Both the position numbers and the translations under genes were made by a program. Shown one piece after another: positions 9,254-19,627 of a stretch of DNA of 64,000 nucleotides (its first letter is position 1; each line of letters begins with the position of its first letter). The stretch spans positions 682,001 to 746,000 of the forward strand of contig NC_088789.1 of the NCBI RefSeq assembly GCF_949628265.1, read 5' to 3'. Source of the DNA: Cloeon dipterum (taxonomy: Eukaryota > Arthropoda > Insecta > Ephemeroptera > Baetidae). A model generated the notes under the pieces. That model was not told the DNA's origin. It was given only the letters and a program-made list of their open reading frames with translations, and made no database searches.

Positions 9254-12200
9254 TTATTGATATCTTTCAGGACGCTTAATCTTAGTTCTATCTCGAAGGC
9301 CTTCACGCCGGGGTGGGTTCTGATTGTCGAAAATCTTTTTCCATATCTTGAGTTCATTATGTAAATTTCGTTCGTTTTCAGATTCGTCGGATAGGGCAAG
9401 CTCTGTATGCGCAGAACTTTTATCTTCCTCCTCCGCAGAATCCGGACTTTCCTTAGGCAATGGATTTGCTTTTTCATACATTTCTCGTTTCTCATTCATG
9501 ATAGTGAGATTGGCCGATATAGTTTCGGCACTTTGACTAGAAATTTTCTTTGGCGAATGTGACTGCTCGGAGTCGGAATCAGTTTGATTGCTCGGAGAGG
9601 CTGTAACAGAGCCGGTCTCGCTTGATGAATGAGCTGTCTCGACAGGCACCCATGTTTTACTTGAATTTGAAAAACAATTGCACGAACGGTTGGATCTTTT
9701 CTTCTCAGTTTTGCATTTCGCTGACTTGGATTTGTTGTTTTTCTTTTTCCTTACCAACTGTAATTTCGGTTTGATCTGACCCACAAATGGCTTGATTTTA
9801 TCTATGTGAGTCCGCACCACATTATTTAAATGCGGGCTTTCGAGGTAAATCGTACGATCTCTTTTTATAGCCACGACCCGAAATGGGCCAGCCATGACTT
9901 TGTGATATTTCAATCCTCTTTTCATTAACCTGTCGGAACAGTCAAACCACACGTATTGATTGACATTGAATTGGCGTCTTTTAGCGTGTTTGTTGAAAAG
10001 CCGCGTGGCCTTTTCGGCATATTTCTGTGTGTTCTTATGATACTGTTTTTTGGTGGCATGAACGCGGTTGTGCAATTTGGTTAGAAAATCCGCTTCGCCG
10101 TACTCTGGCTCAGGTTGTTGTGCAAAAAAGGAGAGCATAGGAAATCTGAAAGATGTGTAGTGTTCCAGAAAGTAGGGGGTAAATCCAGTGGCTGCATTTA
10201 CCGTGGCCGCGTGCACCGCATTCGCTATTTGCAAAATGATTTCCCAGTTATTATCCTTCAGCTCTTCCAGCGCGCCGCAAACAGTATAGAATGTGGTTTT
10301 AAAAGTGCGCTCCTGAATTCCGGCACCTCGTTTAGAATAAGGTACTATGAAAGTGGGCGTCGCCCCCATTAATCTACATAGACTGCGAAATAATTCGGCT
10401 TTCAGTTGCGCGCCGTTATCCATGCGCAGTCGGCTCACAGTTCCATATTTCAAAAAATGTTCGAGCAAAATTTTGGCCACGTCTTCCGCTGTTATTCTGG
10501 CTAAGGGATATGAGCTGATCCGTCTAGAATGTAAATTTAGCACGTTGACATAGTAGCGATTTCCCGATTCGCTGAGCGGGAGAGGACCGCAAATGTCTAA
10601 AGCGGCGGCTTCTGAAATATCCTGTGGATAATAAGCTGCGTCCATGGGGTATCGTGGAATAACGGTTTTCCTGCGGCTGCACACATGGCACGTTTTTACA
10701 AAGGCTTCCGCCTCACGTTGCATCCCTGGCCAGTAATAAAAACGCCTAACTACCGTGTATAATCGCTCCGCGCCTGTGTGAGGTATCATTACTGGAATAT
10801 AATGAAAGGCGTAAAAGATGTGTCTCCGCAGGGTTGGTGGGACAATTATGGCATCAGTATTATGCAGAGCATCTGCTTTTCGATAAAGAAGGCCGTTTGC
10901 CTTAAAATAAATTTCATTAGCTTTCACTTCAGATGCTAATTTTTCTGTCAGCTCGATTAGGGCAGGGTCGCGTTCTTGTTCTGCCTGTAGTAAATCCTCA
11001 GATATGTAGGGTAGATATTCTGGAATGTTTGGATCTTCATAATTTTCGTGCATATTTTTGAATTTATCAGGAACGACAGCGCGTACGCGGCGAGATAACA
11101 GATCTGCGAAAATATTGTCTTTTCCTGGGATATGTTGGAAAGTTAAAGAGAATTCGCTGAGATAAAGGACATATTTCGCGACTCGGGGATTAATTTTCTT
11201 GGATGTGGCCAGGAAAATTAAACTTTTGTGATCGGTCAAGATAACGATCTTTTGTCCCTTAATGATCCGTTCAAATTTTTTCAAGGAATAATACACAGCG
11301 AACAATTCCAATTGATAAATCGACAAGAACTTCTTCCCCATTTTGATACGAGTGGATGCAAAGGCTATTGGGTGAAGTTTGTCGTTTAGCATTTGCAAAA
11401 GTACGCCTGACGCGAAGCGCGTCGAGGCGTCACATGCTAGGTAAAATGTCTCGCCAAAATTAGGGTGTATGGTAATGGGTTTGGAAGCCAAGGCGTTTCG
11501 TAATCTCTCAAATCCATCCTGGCATTCCTGGGTCCATATGAAAGGTTGGTTCTTTTTGGTCAATTGTAATAATGGTTCTGCATATTCCATGTAGCGTGGA
11601 ATTAATTCCATATAATATCCTGTGAGACCTAGGAAACTCTTAATCAGCTTCACTGATTTAGGAGGGTCGAGAGTTAGCATTTTGTCCACCTTGCGGGGGT
11701 CACAGGTTAGCCCTCTGTTGGATACCTGGTAACCTAGGAAAATTAATTCCTTTTTTGCCAATTCCACCTTTTCTATGCCGAGCTTGATTTTGTGCTTCAA
11801 TGTGACCCGTAAAAATTTACGCGTTAACTCTAAGTGATCTTCTGGATCTTTTGAATGCAGAACAATATCGTCGGCATACAGAATGAGCGATTTTGTTTGA
11901 ATTAATTCGTCATAAATTGGGTAAAGAGCTTCCGCTAAATGACTCGGAGATACGGCTAGTCCGAAAGGCAGCCTGTTGTACACATATCGTTGTGTTTCAA
12001 CGGTAATTGCCAAAAGCTCTTGCGACTCTGGATGAATGGGGATGCGATGAAAAGCGGCGGAAATGTCAAATGAGCTGAACAATGCGCTGCCGTGAAAATG
12101 CGACAGGGCTTCAGCTACGGAGGCGGTCAGAGAAAATCGCTCTCTTATTATGTTATTCAAACACCTGAAATCAACTACCATCCGCACCTTTTCTTTGTTG

Positions 12201-14007
12201 CCTGCTTTGGTTCGAACCAGAAAATATGGCGAATTGTATTTCGTGCTCTTGGTGGGCTGCAAAATTCCTTTGTCAATCATTAATTGCACTTGTTCCTTCA
12301 CCTGGGCTCGCGATCGTTCGTCAAGCCTAAACTGTTTGATAAAAACTGGTTTGTCGGATTCCACAGTGAATTTTACTTCAGGAGTTTCCATAATAGTTTC
12401 ATCCTGTTCGCCAAAATAGAAGCATTCGTGAAATTCTTGAAATATTTCAGCATATCCGGACCGAAAAGGTTCGGGCATGCTTGAAATTTTGAATTTGGTC
12501 ATGAGAATCTGAACACGCTCTTGAGGAGTGAACTGAATGTCAATGTTTTTTGCAAACTCGAAGTTTTCTGAATCTTCTATAACGGAGTAGGCTCGTCGCG
12601 CGCGGCCGATTATATCTCCGGCGTGTATGTGCGCCGTTTCGCCGCCATAGTTAATAACGCACACAGGCAAGACGCGCCCCTTTTTGATATATGAGACGCT
12701 CTCTGGTAAGTGAATCGCTGCTCTGGTGTCGGGCTCTAGCAGCATGGAGTCGCGCAAGTGCAAATGAACATTCTCACTTAAGTATGTATTGATAATGCGA
12801 CTACTTAGTGAGTTAATAGAATAATTTTTCGCGCTGTACACTTCGCTACTTGTGTCGAGGGAGAAATTTTCTGAGTCGACATTTTCGAGTTTGCGCTGAC
12901 ATTCGGTGCAATTCAAACTTAAATTAAGATTGCTGGAAGAAACGCCACTACTCGGGCTTAATGATCGGCAATTCGGGATCTTTGTTTGGAGCATTGCGTT
13001 GATATGATTTTGATTTGCAATTCCTTTGTCGTTGTTCTGCAGAGGTGTTATCTGTACGGATGACCCTCGTTGCAGGAAAGCAATTTGACCTTGTTTAGTG
13101 GCTGTCATTGTCTGCGGCCTAATTTCTTCCACGCGAGAAAAAATTTGGTGAGGAGAGACACTGGTGATCGGCCGGCAAATCGGAGCGTCCACGCGGTGGC
13201 CCTGCCCGCGGTTTATTATGCGCACTTGCGGAGGAGTACTGGGCGAAAATAAAGTGGATGTGTCTAATTCAGTATCCATTTCCTGCTGCCACATCTTTAG
13301 CACTAAGTCGAGCGTAGGTAACTGCTCTTGTACCTCCTGCTGTTGTTTTTGTATAAAGGCTTGTTGATTTGCTAACCATACATTTACTTTGTCTGGAGGG
13401 CCTTGGACCCCGGTCTCGTTGCCTATCAACGAGTGGACTTCTGTCTGATTGCGACGTTTTACTACTGCTGGGTAAATTGCATTATGCGTTACGAATTCAG
13501 CGGGTAAAATATAATTTTGCCATTCGATGCGTCGTTGGCCGAAATTAATTTTGAGTTTAAGCTGACTTGCGAATTCTGCTCCTATCAAACCGTATGTAAC
13601 AGGGGAGCCTTCTTTCATTACTGTGAAATTTACAAAATTAATGAAAGTGCCCCATTTAACCAATAATAAGATATCACCTTCTAATTCTAATTTCTTGCCT
13701 GTTAGTTCAGACAAAGGCTGCGAAGGACGCAATTTGCCTCTTGCTGATTTGGGCAAAAATCCGTAGGGAATTAATGCTACTAAACTTGCTCCTGTGTCAA
13801 GAGCGAATTGCCCGGTAATGACATTGTTTTCATGAAAAATTTGCATATTGAGATATATTCCGGAACCGCGATGTTCTATCCTTGTAAGTTCCGTAGCATT
13901 GTAATTTTCTTCTCGGGTCCCTACAGAGTTAGGCACCATTCGGACGCTTCCGGCGGCGTTTGGCCCATTGCGGGCCTGGCAAGGCCCGCCGGGCCCTCCC
14001 CGTTTTT
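9254..14007 (-). CDS. pol: Pol polyprotein: protease, reverse transcriptase, RNase H, integrase
   Basis: The longest ORF here, with its first ATG at 13939 and an open frame back to the slippery site, so it is probably made as Gag-Pol. Visible in order, counted from 13939: aspartic protease motif LDTGAS (residues about 47-52); reverse transcriptase with the YADDIV catalytic box (about 688); RNase H with DAST (about 834) and LTDHKS; integrase HHCC zinc finger (about 1055-1090); then the DDE core with aspartates at DICGPL and MDNGAQ and glutamate at GIQERTF (about 1113-1210); a GPF-type module (AGPFRVV) near 1310; and a serine/lysine-rich tail. All catalytic residues are present, so the enzyme looks intact. 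The tail overlaps no other gene. Confidence 0.95.
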
Positions 14008-15840
14008 TGGAGGCTCACCTTGGCATGCAGCAGGCGGCTGACGTACCATGTTCACTTTGCGCGTGTTCTCCGTGTTTGGCACATTATCATGTCGCAACAG
14101 CCCTGTAGGATTTTGAGATTGAATCGGGGGATTATTGCTGGAGACATTTCCTGCCAGATTGGTTGGCGGATATGTATTAGGTTGGTGCGGAGGCTGCTGG
14201 GGCTGTTGTTGGGGCTGCGGAGGCCGTTGCTGTTGCTGCTGCTGCTGTTGACCTTGTTGATTGTTATTTTTCTGTTTTTCTGCTTCCCATTTTCGACAGA
14301 CTCGGTGGAGGTGCCCTTTCACTCCGCAGTAGTGACACGCTGAAGTTTTATGAGGGCAATAATATCGGCGATGGCCCGTGGATCCGCATCCAAAACATGC
14401 ATCAACGCGAGGAAAAGCGTTAGCGTCACCCCTTCCTGCATTGTTATTACCCTGTTTGTTAAATCTCGGTGGAAGCGGCTCAGGCGGCGTTATTTGTTGC
14501 TGCTGCTCTCGCCATTGTAACTCAGTAACTCGATCTTCTTGATACACCCGATCCTGCTGAGTTCGCAAGTGAGGTGCTTGGTAGAATCTTCCGTAATTGC
14601 TCTCATAATGGGCCCCCTGTGGAGCAACGTCCCTTCTTTCAGCGTTGAAAAGCACATGTGTGGCTACTTGGGCGGGATTCGAATGCCCTAGGGTGACAAA
14701 ATTCACATCCGGCGTGGGCTCATGGGTTATCATCTGGGTCACAGCTTGCACTTTGCGTTTGTCAACGACCTTAGGCAGGAATTCATGGTTATGAGGGTCC
14801 ACGCTATTGTTTAGCAATTGCTGCCGCTGCTTCAAAGCGGCTTCTTCTCTTTTGGCCAGCCGTACCGCGTCCTCGAATGTCTTTGGCTGATTGTGCCGGA
14901 CGAAAGTTGCAAGTTCTGGGGTTAATCCAGTAATGAATACCCCGCGGGCATGCTGCATTACAATATGCTGGTAATTTTCCTTTTCCTTACCGGCCACATC
15001 AGGAGGAATTGACGCTAGTGCGGCTACAAGCACGCGCTGAGCAAAATCATCTACGCTCTCAGTGTGTTTCATGCGCAAATTCATTAACTCTTGATAAGAT
15101 AACATTACGTCAGACGGGGGGGAATATTTTTCCAGCATTTTCTGCTTGAATTTGTCGTAATTGGTTTCATGAATTAACCCGGTGTAGCGCACAAAAGCGA
15201 GCGCCTTGTCGCGTAACCGAGTGTGCGCGACCATTAATTTTACATCAGGAGAAACTCCGTAAAATTTGGCCATTCGATCCAAGGTGTTAAAGAAGTCAGT
15301 GATATGATATTGTTCAGTGTGTCCAGGAAAACTCTGGACTACATGAGTTAAGGTGCCAAGTGCACGCGACTCGCTCCCACTCAGGGGCCGTTTCTTGCCA
15401 TCGTCCGGCAGTGCTGGTGTATCCGAATTATTTTCACTTTCGGGTTTTTCGCCGTTTTCGGCATCATCGTAGGAAGAGCTTGAACTGTGCTCTGCAGCTT
15501 CTGTTGGTTTTCCCGTAGGCTCGGTATCTGACCTTTCGCCTTTTTCCGACTTCAGTCCTCCTGACAGAAAACGTTTGGCTTTGATCCTTTTCCGCGAGTT
15601 GGATCTGCGCGCGTGGTTACCGCCTTCAAATTGAATTGACATTTTCTTTACGTATTCGGTCATTTGCTCCATTTGTTTGGACAAATTGGAATTTTCTCGC
15701 CGTAATCGGTCTTGTTCGTGATGCATATTTTCAATTTCCTTAACCAGATCTTCTGAATTAAGATCTTTCTCGTCTCCCGCGGACTTATTAGCCGCATGAT
15801 TTAGATCCGAATCGCTACCTGAGAAACCCGATGTCGCCAT
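13921..15840 (-). CDS. gag: Gag polyprotein of the giant retroelement
   Basis: 639 codons from the ATG at 15840. The frame is open 31 codons further upstream to another ATG at 15933, but the context (MATSGFSG) and the leader position favour 15840. The N-terminal third is polar with a coiled-coil-like stretch (about residues 40-75) and a basic patch. The middle resembles a retrotransposon capsid domain (about residues 165-340). The C-terminal part has a polyglutamine/proline run and two zinc knuckles of the form CX2CX4HX4C (CFGCGSTGHRRYYC and CHYCGVKGHLHRVC), which bind genomic RNA. Gag forms the particle. It ends 19 bp inside pol, and a slippery site lies 81 bp before its stop codon. Confidence 0.93.
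   Translation of the reverse strand: MATSGFSGSDSDLNHAANKSAGDEKDLNSEDLVKEIENMHHEQDRLRRENSNLSKQMEQMTEYVKKMSIQFEGGNHARRSNSRKRIKAKRFLSGGLKSEKGERSDTEPTGKPTEAAEHSSSSSYDDAENGEKPESENNSDTPALPDDGKKRPLSGSESRALGTLTHVVQSFPGHTEQYHITDFFNTLDRMAKFYGVSPDVKLMVAHTRLRDKALAFVRYTGLIHETNYDKFKQKMLEKYSPPSDVMLSYQELMNLRMKHTESVDDFAQRVLVAALASIPPDVAGKEKENYQHIVMQHARGVFITGLTPELATFVRHNQPKTFEDAVRLAKREEAALKQRQQLLNNSVDPHNHEFLPKVVDKRKVQAVTQMITHEPTPDVNFVTLGHSNPAQVATHVLFNAERRDVAPQGAHYESNYGRFYQAPHLRTQQDRVYQEDRVTELQWREQQQQITPPEPLPPRFNKQGNNNAGRGDANAFPRVDACFGCGSTGHRRYYCPHKTSACHYCGVKGHLHRVCRKWEAEKQKNNNQQGQQQQQQQQRPPQPQQQPQQPPHQPNTYPPTNLAGNVSSNNPPIQSQNPTGLLRHDNVPNTENTRKVNMVRQPPAACQGEPPKNGEGPAGLARPAMGQTPPEASEWCLTL
13970..14008 (-). promoter_or_regulatory. 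-1 ribosomal frameshift signal (gag to pol)
   Basis: On the minus strand the heptamer A AAA AAC (14008-14002) sits exactly in the gag reading frame as X XXY YYZ. It is followed after 12 nt by a perfect 8-bp GC-rich hairpin, GCGGGCCT / AGGCCCGC (13989-13982 with 13977-13970) with a 4-nt loop. The pol frame is -1 relative to gag and is open from the heptamer through to the first pol ATG. This is the classic retroviral arrangement. Confidence 0.85.
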
Positions 15841-16609
15841 CGTGATATATCTCAATTGCTCACTTAAATTAGTTAATGTAATTTTTACTCTGTAGAAAGA
15901 AATATTTCGACACGTTCTGATAACGAGTTGCAATCCTTTCCAAATTCACCAGTTTAAATTCCAGTTCCCCATAAGGGATGCCATAAAAATACACTATGTA
16001 GCCTCGCTCAAGGTGTTGATAGAGCGAATAAATTACACAGCAGATTTTGAGTTTGAGTTCGGGGTGTACTGGAAGGACTGGCGAACAAGGGAGAGAAAGA
16101 AGCAACTCACCGTGTGTGTGTGTGTGTCACGAAATCGGTTCGGCTGGACTCGGCGGTCACTCGCTCAGCGCGGCAGCTTCGACAGGCCAGGCCCGAGGGG
16201 GGTGCTGACGGCACGGCTCTCCCTTTCTTCCTTGGTGCGGAGATATGAACTCTCGCTACTCTCTCAGCGGGTGTCTTTAGAATATTTCTTTCTGATTCTG
16301 ATAACTCTCTTTTGGCCGATTAACTTTCCTCGCCTGAATGGGAAAGCACTTTTACTTTAAATTGGCCGTCCTGTGAGACTTCAGCACTAGTCTTCCACGC
16401 ATTAAATGGGAAAACACATTTACGTTAAACTTATCAATTTCGTTTAATTCCAAATTTGAGCAGAATGGAGATATATCGGCGGGACAGAAACGAACGAATT
16501 AGCGTTTACAAACTTTGGAAAAATGGTTTATTTCACATAAACTATTCGAGCGATACAGTAATATTTTAAGAATATGCAGAACTAGACAACTGAGAAATGG
16601 CGATTATGG
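15841..16609. other. Rest of 5' LTR plus gag leader
   Basis: No convincing gene. Contains a short (GT)n run near 16112-16126 and the AATAAA noted above. The primer-binding site must lie here, but I could not match any tRNA 3' end with confidence. Confidence 0.5.
16527..16532 (-). terminator. Candidate LTR polyadenylation signal
   Basis: AATAAA on the minus strand about 580 bp downstream of the LTR TATA box. It falls just left of the minimum LTR, in the part whose partner copy is outside the window, so it fits R/U5 only if the LTR extends further left, as I infer. Confidence 0.4.
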
Positions 16610-17109
16610 AAAGGGTTGTAGACAATTATTGAGATAAATATTGAGGTAGGCACTTTGGAATATTAATGTGTTTGAGTGTGATATGAATTCTCGGAACAGA
16701 CGGAAACTTAACGGAAAATCAACGGAAATTTCTGAATTAATTAAAATACGTCGAGTATTCTAATGTTTGTGAAAGAAACTTGACGCCTGACTTGTTGGGT
16801 CGAAATGGCAATAAAACTTGGGTAATATGACGCTAATGTCTTGTCGGGGGGGTCTAATCGAAATGTGAGTGTACTTACAAGAGAACAAGGAAGATAATGG
16901 ATTCCATGTGTGTCCCGGTTGTCAGCGAATTAGGGTGGGAAAGCAGCGCTGAGGGGTGCTCAGCGCCCAAGTCGGCTGGTGTTCGGTTTCTCAAAATGAC
17001 AGATTTATGTCGCGGCCAATATACATGTCACGGGGTGACGAGAGAAACAACCTGCTGCTTCGTGTAGCGGGTGTAGAACAAGAGCCCCGAGGCGTCGGGA
17101 TCCCCCCTC

Positions 17110-17115
17110 TTTATA
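17110..17115 (-). promoter_or_regulatory. TATA box in 5' LTR
   Basis: TATAAA on the minus strand in GC-rich surroundings, with the same site at 501-506 in the other LTR. It is placed to drive the genomic RNA leftward into gag. Start site inferred 25-30 bp downstream, near 17080. Confidence 0.6.
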
Positions 17116-17503
17116 CCCAAGTCCCGCCCGTGTGCACGCGTGTCTAGACATGACGCCCCATAACTCTGGCGGGTTTTTGACGTTTTGGTCCATTTGCTAC
17201 TGTTTTTTGTCTATGATTGCGACATCAACGCCTCTTTTCGGAGGGGGACGACTGACATGATTTAATGGGAGGTGGCCCTCGCCACCTTGAAATGACCCGC
17301 TCTTCATCATGTCTGACAGCTACGATGGCGTCGAGAGGGGTCGTTGTCCGTGCCCGATGGCACGTGCAGCGATGCACCTCTGTCAGCCGTGTCGCTTGCT
17401 CGCTTTTAGGCAATCGCTCTTGTATCTACTCGGTTGGCTCGGCTCCGTGAGTGAGCGATCACAAGATTGATTTTAGTAATTCGCAAGTTGTGGTTGGCAA
17501 GAG

Positions 17504-17511
17504 TGACGTCA
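17504..17511. promoter_or_regulatory. CRE/ATF-type palindrome TGACGTCA in LTR U3
   Basis: A perfect 8-bp palindrome about 390 bp upstream of the LTR TATA box, duplicated at 895-902 in the other LTR. It matches the consensus site of CREB/ATF bZIP factors. Binding is inferred only. Confidence 0.4.
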
Positions 17512-18135
17512 CGCTATGTGCACGCAAACAGGGGGGCTGGAGCAAAAGGGGGGCTGGTGCTTGAAAGAGCACAAAATGAATTATAAAAATGTAGCTCATG
17601 CAGTGAGTCTACACTCGGCTTCCCCGGCGTGCAGCGGCGAAACGTTATGCGACGACAGAGCGACAATGACTCTAGGTCGTGAGGGGCTCTAGCGCAGTAG
17701 CTTGTCAGGGCGACGTGACCCTAAGACATCAGTAGCGCGAGCAGTGAAGGCGAAAGATTCGACTCATAGACCGATTAGCAAAATTTGAAAAGCGTATGTT
17801 GAGCACTCAAGGAATTACATGGCTTCACAAAGGGATTAAAATTACAAACTTGTGGGCAAGAATGCGCGTTAACAATTTAAACAAATTCACGGCGAGTTAA
17901 GAATTACTGGAATCTATCACTGGCTATGAAATGTTCGTTGCGAATGAAATTTGGGAAATGTCACTGGCTCGAAATATAAATTTTACCACATAAAAGTTCT
18001 CTCAAATAATTGTTGAAATATCTGAAGTTGTTGGGCTGCGTTGGAAGGTGGATTCGGAATTTCAGGGCGTGAGGAATGTCATCTTCTCATCTCAAATTTC
18101 CTGAATTTCCGCGTCTATGGGCAAATTTCCGTGCG

Positions 18136-18152
18136 TCACGTCGGGGTCACCA
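18136..18152 (-). other. tRNA-Trp-type primer-binding site
   Basis: On the minus strand TGGTGACCCCGACGTGA, which is the complement of the 3' end of insect tRNA-Trp as I remember it (…TCACGTCGGGGTCACCA). Two bases separate it from the LTR. Confidence 0.75.
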
Positions 18153-18154
18153 AA

Positions 18155-18587
18155 TGTGGGTTACTCGGTTCGAGCCAAAAGGAAATGCATCTGGTTCCTT
18201 TGTAGACGAAGATTTAATCCATAATTAAGACTGTAAAGTTTTACATAATAAATATTCACAATAAAATCTCAAAGGAAAGTCAATATATAAACAATTAATT
18301 AACGCATCAATATGCGAGTCGAGAATAACAATAATTATTATCACAGTTAAATACAATGCTTACCCCGGTATTATCTTCGGGTCTATAAGTTATTACAAGC
18401 GTCATATATGCGCACGACATTATACTCCCGGCCGGAGAGGTAAATGCGACATGACCGTATGCGTGCGTAGGTGAGCGGTCAGTGAAGGTGTATTATACAG
18501 GGTAAATGAGAAAAGCTTATCATACAGTTACAAGTGACATCTAAAGGTTACAAACTAAGTTAACGCCAATAAGCGGGAACCGCTACA
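18155..18587 (-). repeat. LTR of the interrupted element
   Basis: 433 bp bounded by TG and CA, defined by the adjacent primer site on one side and by TGTAGCGG (minus strand) on the other. No second copy in the window, so the outer edge is inferred. Confidence 0.6.
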
Positions 18588-18599
18588 TGCTCAACGTTT

Positions 18600-19100
18600 G
18601 CGTCCGAAAAAATTCGGCGTTAAACAAATTTATCAACTTCTTTTGGCACATTTAGAATCAAATGGCATATGACAGTGTCATGATCAGAAAGAATATTTGA
18701 CTGTGCAACACATGAAAATTGCTCGGCATCGTCAAAGTTGGCAAATACTAAGTCAATTAGAGTGTGCCTCCAGCCGCACGCACCTGCGAGTTATCATGGA
18801 ATCATTTAACAAAAAGAATCCAAATTTATCAAACAGGCTAATTAATCTTTTTGAGTGTTTGGTATTAGAAAGCATATTTATGTTGAAGTCACCACAAAAA
18901 AACACTTTTTTTGCCAGCTGGAGGATATCTTTTCTAAATTGTTTCCAAGGTTTGTGAAAATGCGTGGAAATTTTGAATTATTTAGTGGATTCGATTTGTA
19001 CCAGTCAATAAAAAAATTGAGATCAACGGAGCCTATATCGAGTTCTTTCAGTCCAGCACACGCAGCACAGCCCTCCAATGCGCAAAACACAGCCTATGAG
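18600..19100 (-). pseudogene. Broken endonuclease fragment of a non-LTR retrotransposon
   Basis: Minus-strand translation shows AP-endonuclease hallmarks: FCGDFNINM near 18880-18905, HTLIDLVFANFDD near 18735-18775, and ILSDHDTVICHL near 18665-18700. The second and third motifs are out of frame with the first, because a frameshift falls near 18770 just before HTLID. No reverse transcriptase follows. This is a truncated, dead copy of the jockey/CR1-like kind, lying next to the LTR at 18587. Confidence 0.8.
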
Positions 19101-19627
19101 CACAGCATCTGTTTCAACAAACGAAGAACAAATTAGAAATTAAATTGAGCTTGGTTCCTCATAAAAACACATCGTTAAAATTTATTTATATGGATAAAAA
19201 CGCCTAAAAATAAGTAAATCATGCATTCCGACCACCACGCGCCCTTCGCCGCGAGGACAGCGCGCCACGGGATGCCTCTATGGCTCCTATATATTAATAT
19301 ACAATACAAATTACCCTAACCGCCCCTTGGGGTAGAAGTATATATACGTGTCGCGCTCGCCGGGATTAGGGGATTGTGGTAACTTGCTTAGGGTCTTTGT
19401 CGGAGACATAGGAGCAATTCAGGAAAACCACGTTTCGATGGAGATTGATGGCCATAGAGAGTAATTGAGTTAAAAATTGTGAAAAGCGTCAAAGCGTGAG
19501 GCGATTCCTCCAGAAGGGTTTCATTTCAACAACTACAGATGCTTTTTCTGTCTGTCCTCTGATTTTGGGGGCTGGAAGACTTTTTAATTAAATTGTACAC
19601 TCACCTTTTCAGCCTTGACCCTCCACG
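19101..19627. other. Intergenic stretch
   Basis: No gene seen. Just left of the stop at 19628 there is a consensus 5' splice site on the minus strand (AAAAG|GTGAGT at 19608-19600), noted in the findings. Confidence 0.4.

Larger units (their letters stand above)
1..17613 (-). mobile_element. Giant env-bearing Ty3/gypsy-type LTR retroelement (endogenous retrovirus-like)
   Basis: An LTR copy at each end encloses gag, pol, two env-like ORFs and a fifth ORF, all read on the minus strand. Domain order in pol (protease, RT, RNase H, integrase, GPY/F-like tail) is that of Ty3/gypsy elements, and the first env is of the baculovirus-F/errantivirus kind. The outer end of the right LTR is 17613; the left copy is cut by position 1, so total length cannot be given but exceeds 17.6 kb. 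Typical errantiviruses are about 7-9 kb. Every ORF is uninterrupted. The right flank lies inside another LTR element's leader, so the insertion is nested. The target-site duplication cannot be checked because the left flank is outside the window. Confidence 0.93.
16610..17613 (-). repeat. 5' LTR of the giant retroelement (minimum extent)
   Basis: Direct repeat of 1-1004. The true inner edge lies further left, because position 1 cuts the other copy at an arbitrary point. A candidate inner edge is 15997, where TGTAG on this strand would pair with the terminal CTACA and give an LTR of about 1.6 kb. I could not confirm it, since no known tRNA complement is recognisable beside it. The region between 15997 and 16609 carries an AATAAA on the minus strand, as expected for R/U5. 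Confidence 0.9.
17614..18587 (-). mobile_element. 5' end of another LTR retrotransposon, interrupted by the giant element
   Basis: An LTR of 433 bp (18155-18587, TGTGGG...GCTACA, thus TG...CA in both readings) is followed on the minus strand, two bases in, by a primer-binding site at 18152-18136. Left of that, 17614-18135 is leader-like sequence without ORFs. The giant element begins at 17613, so I infer it inserted into this older element; the rest would lie beyond the window. Confidence 0.7.

Noticed and set aside
8528-9495. Minus-strand ORFs of 74-235 codons through the tandem repeat block
   Set aside because: They consist of repeat-derived peptides, change frame between units and overlap the end of pol; no start context or motif.
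15960-15996. TGGCATCCC on the minus strand as primer-binding site of the giant element
   Set aside because: It lies 12 bp from the candidate LTR edge and matches no tRNA 3' end that I know.
16112-16126. (GT)n run next to the LTR as a Z-DNA or promoter element
   Set aside because: Too short to claim more than a simple repeat.
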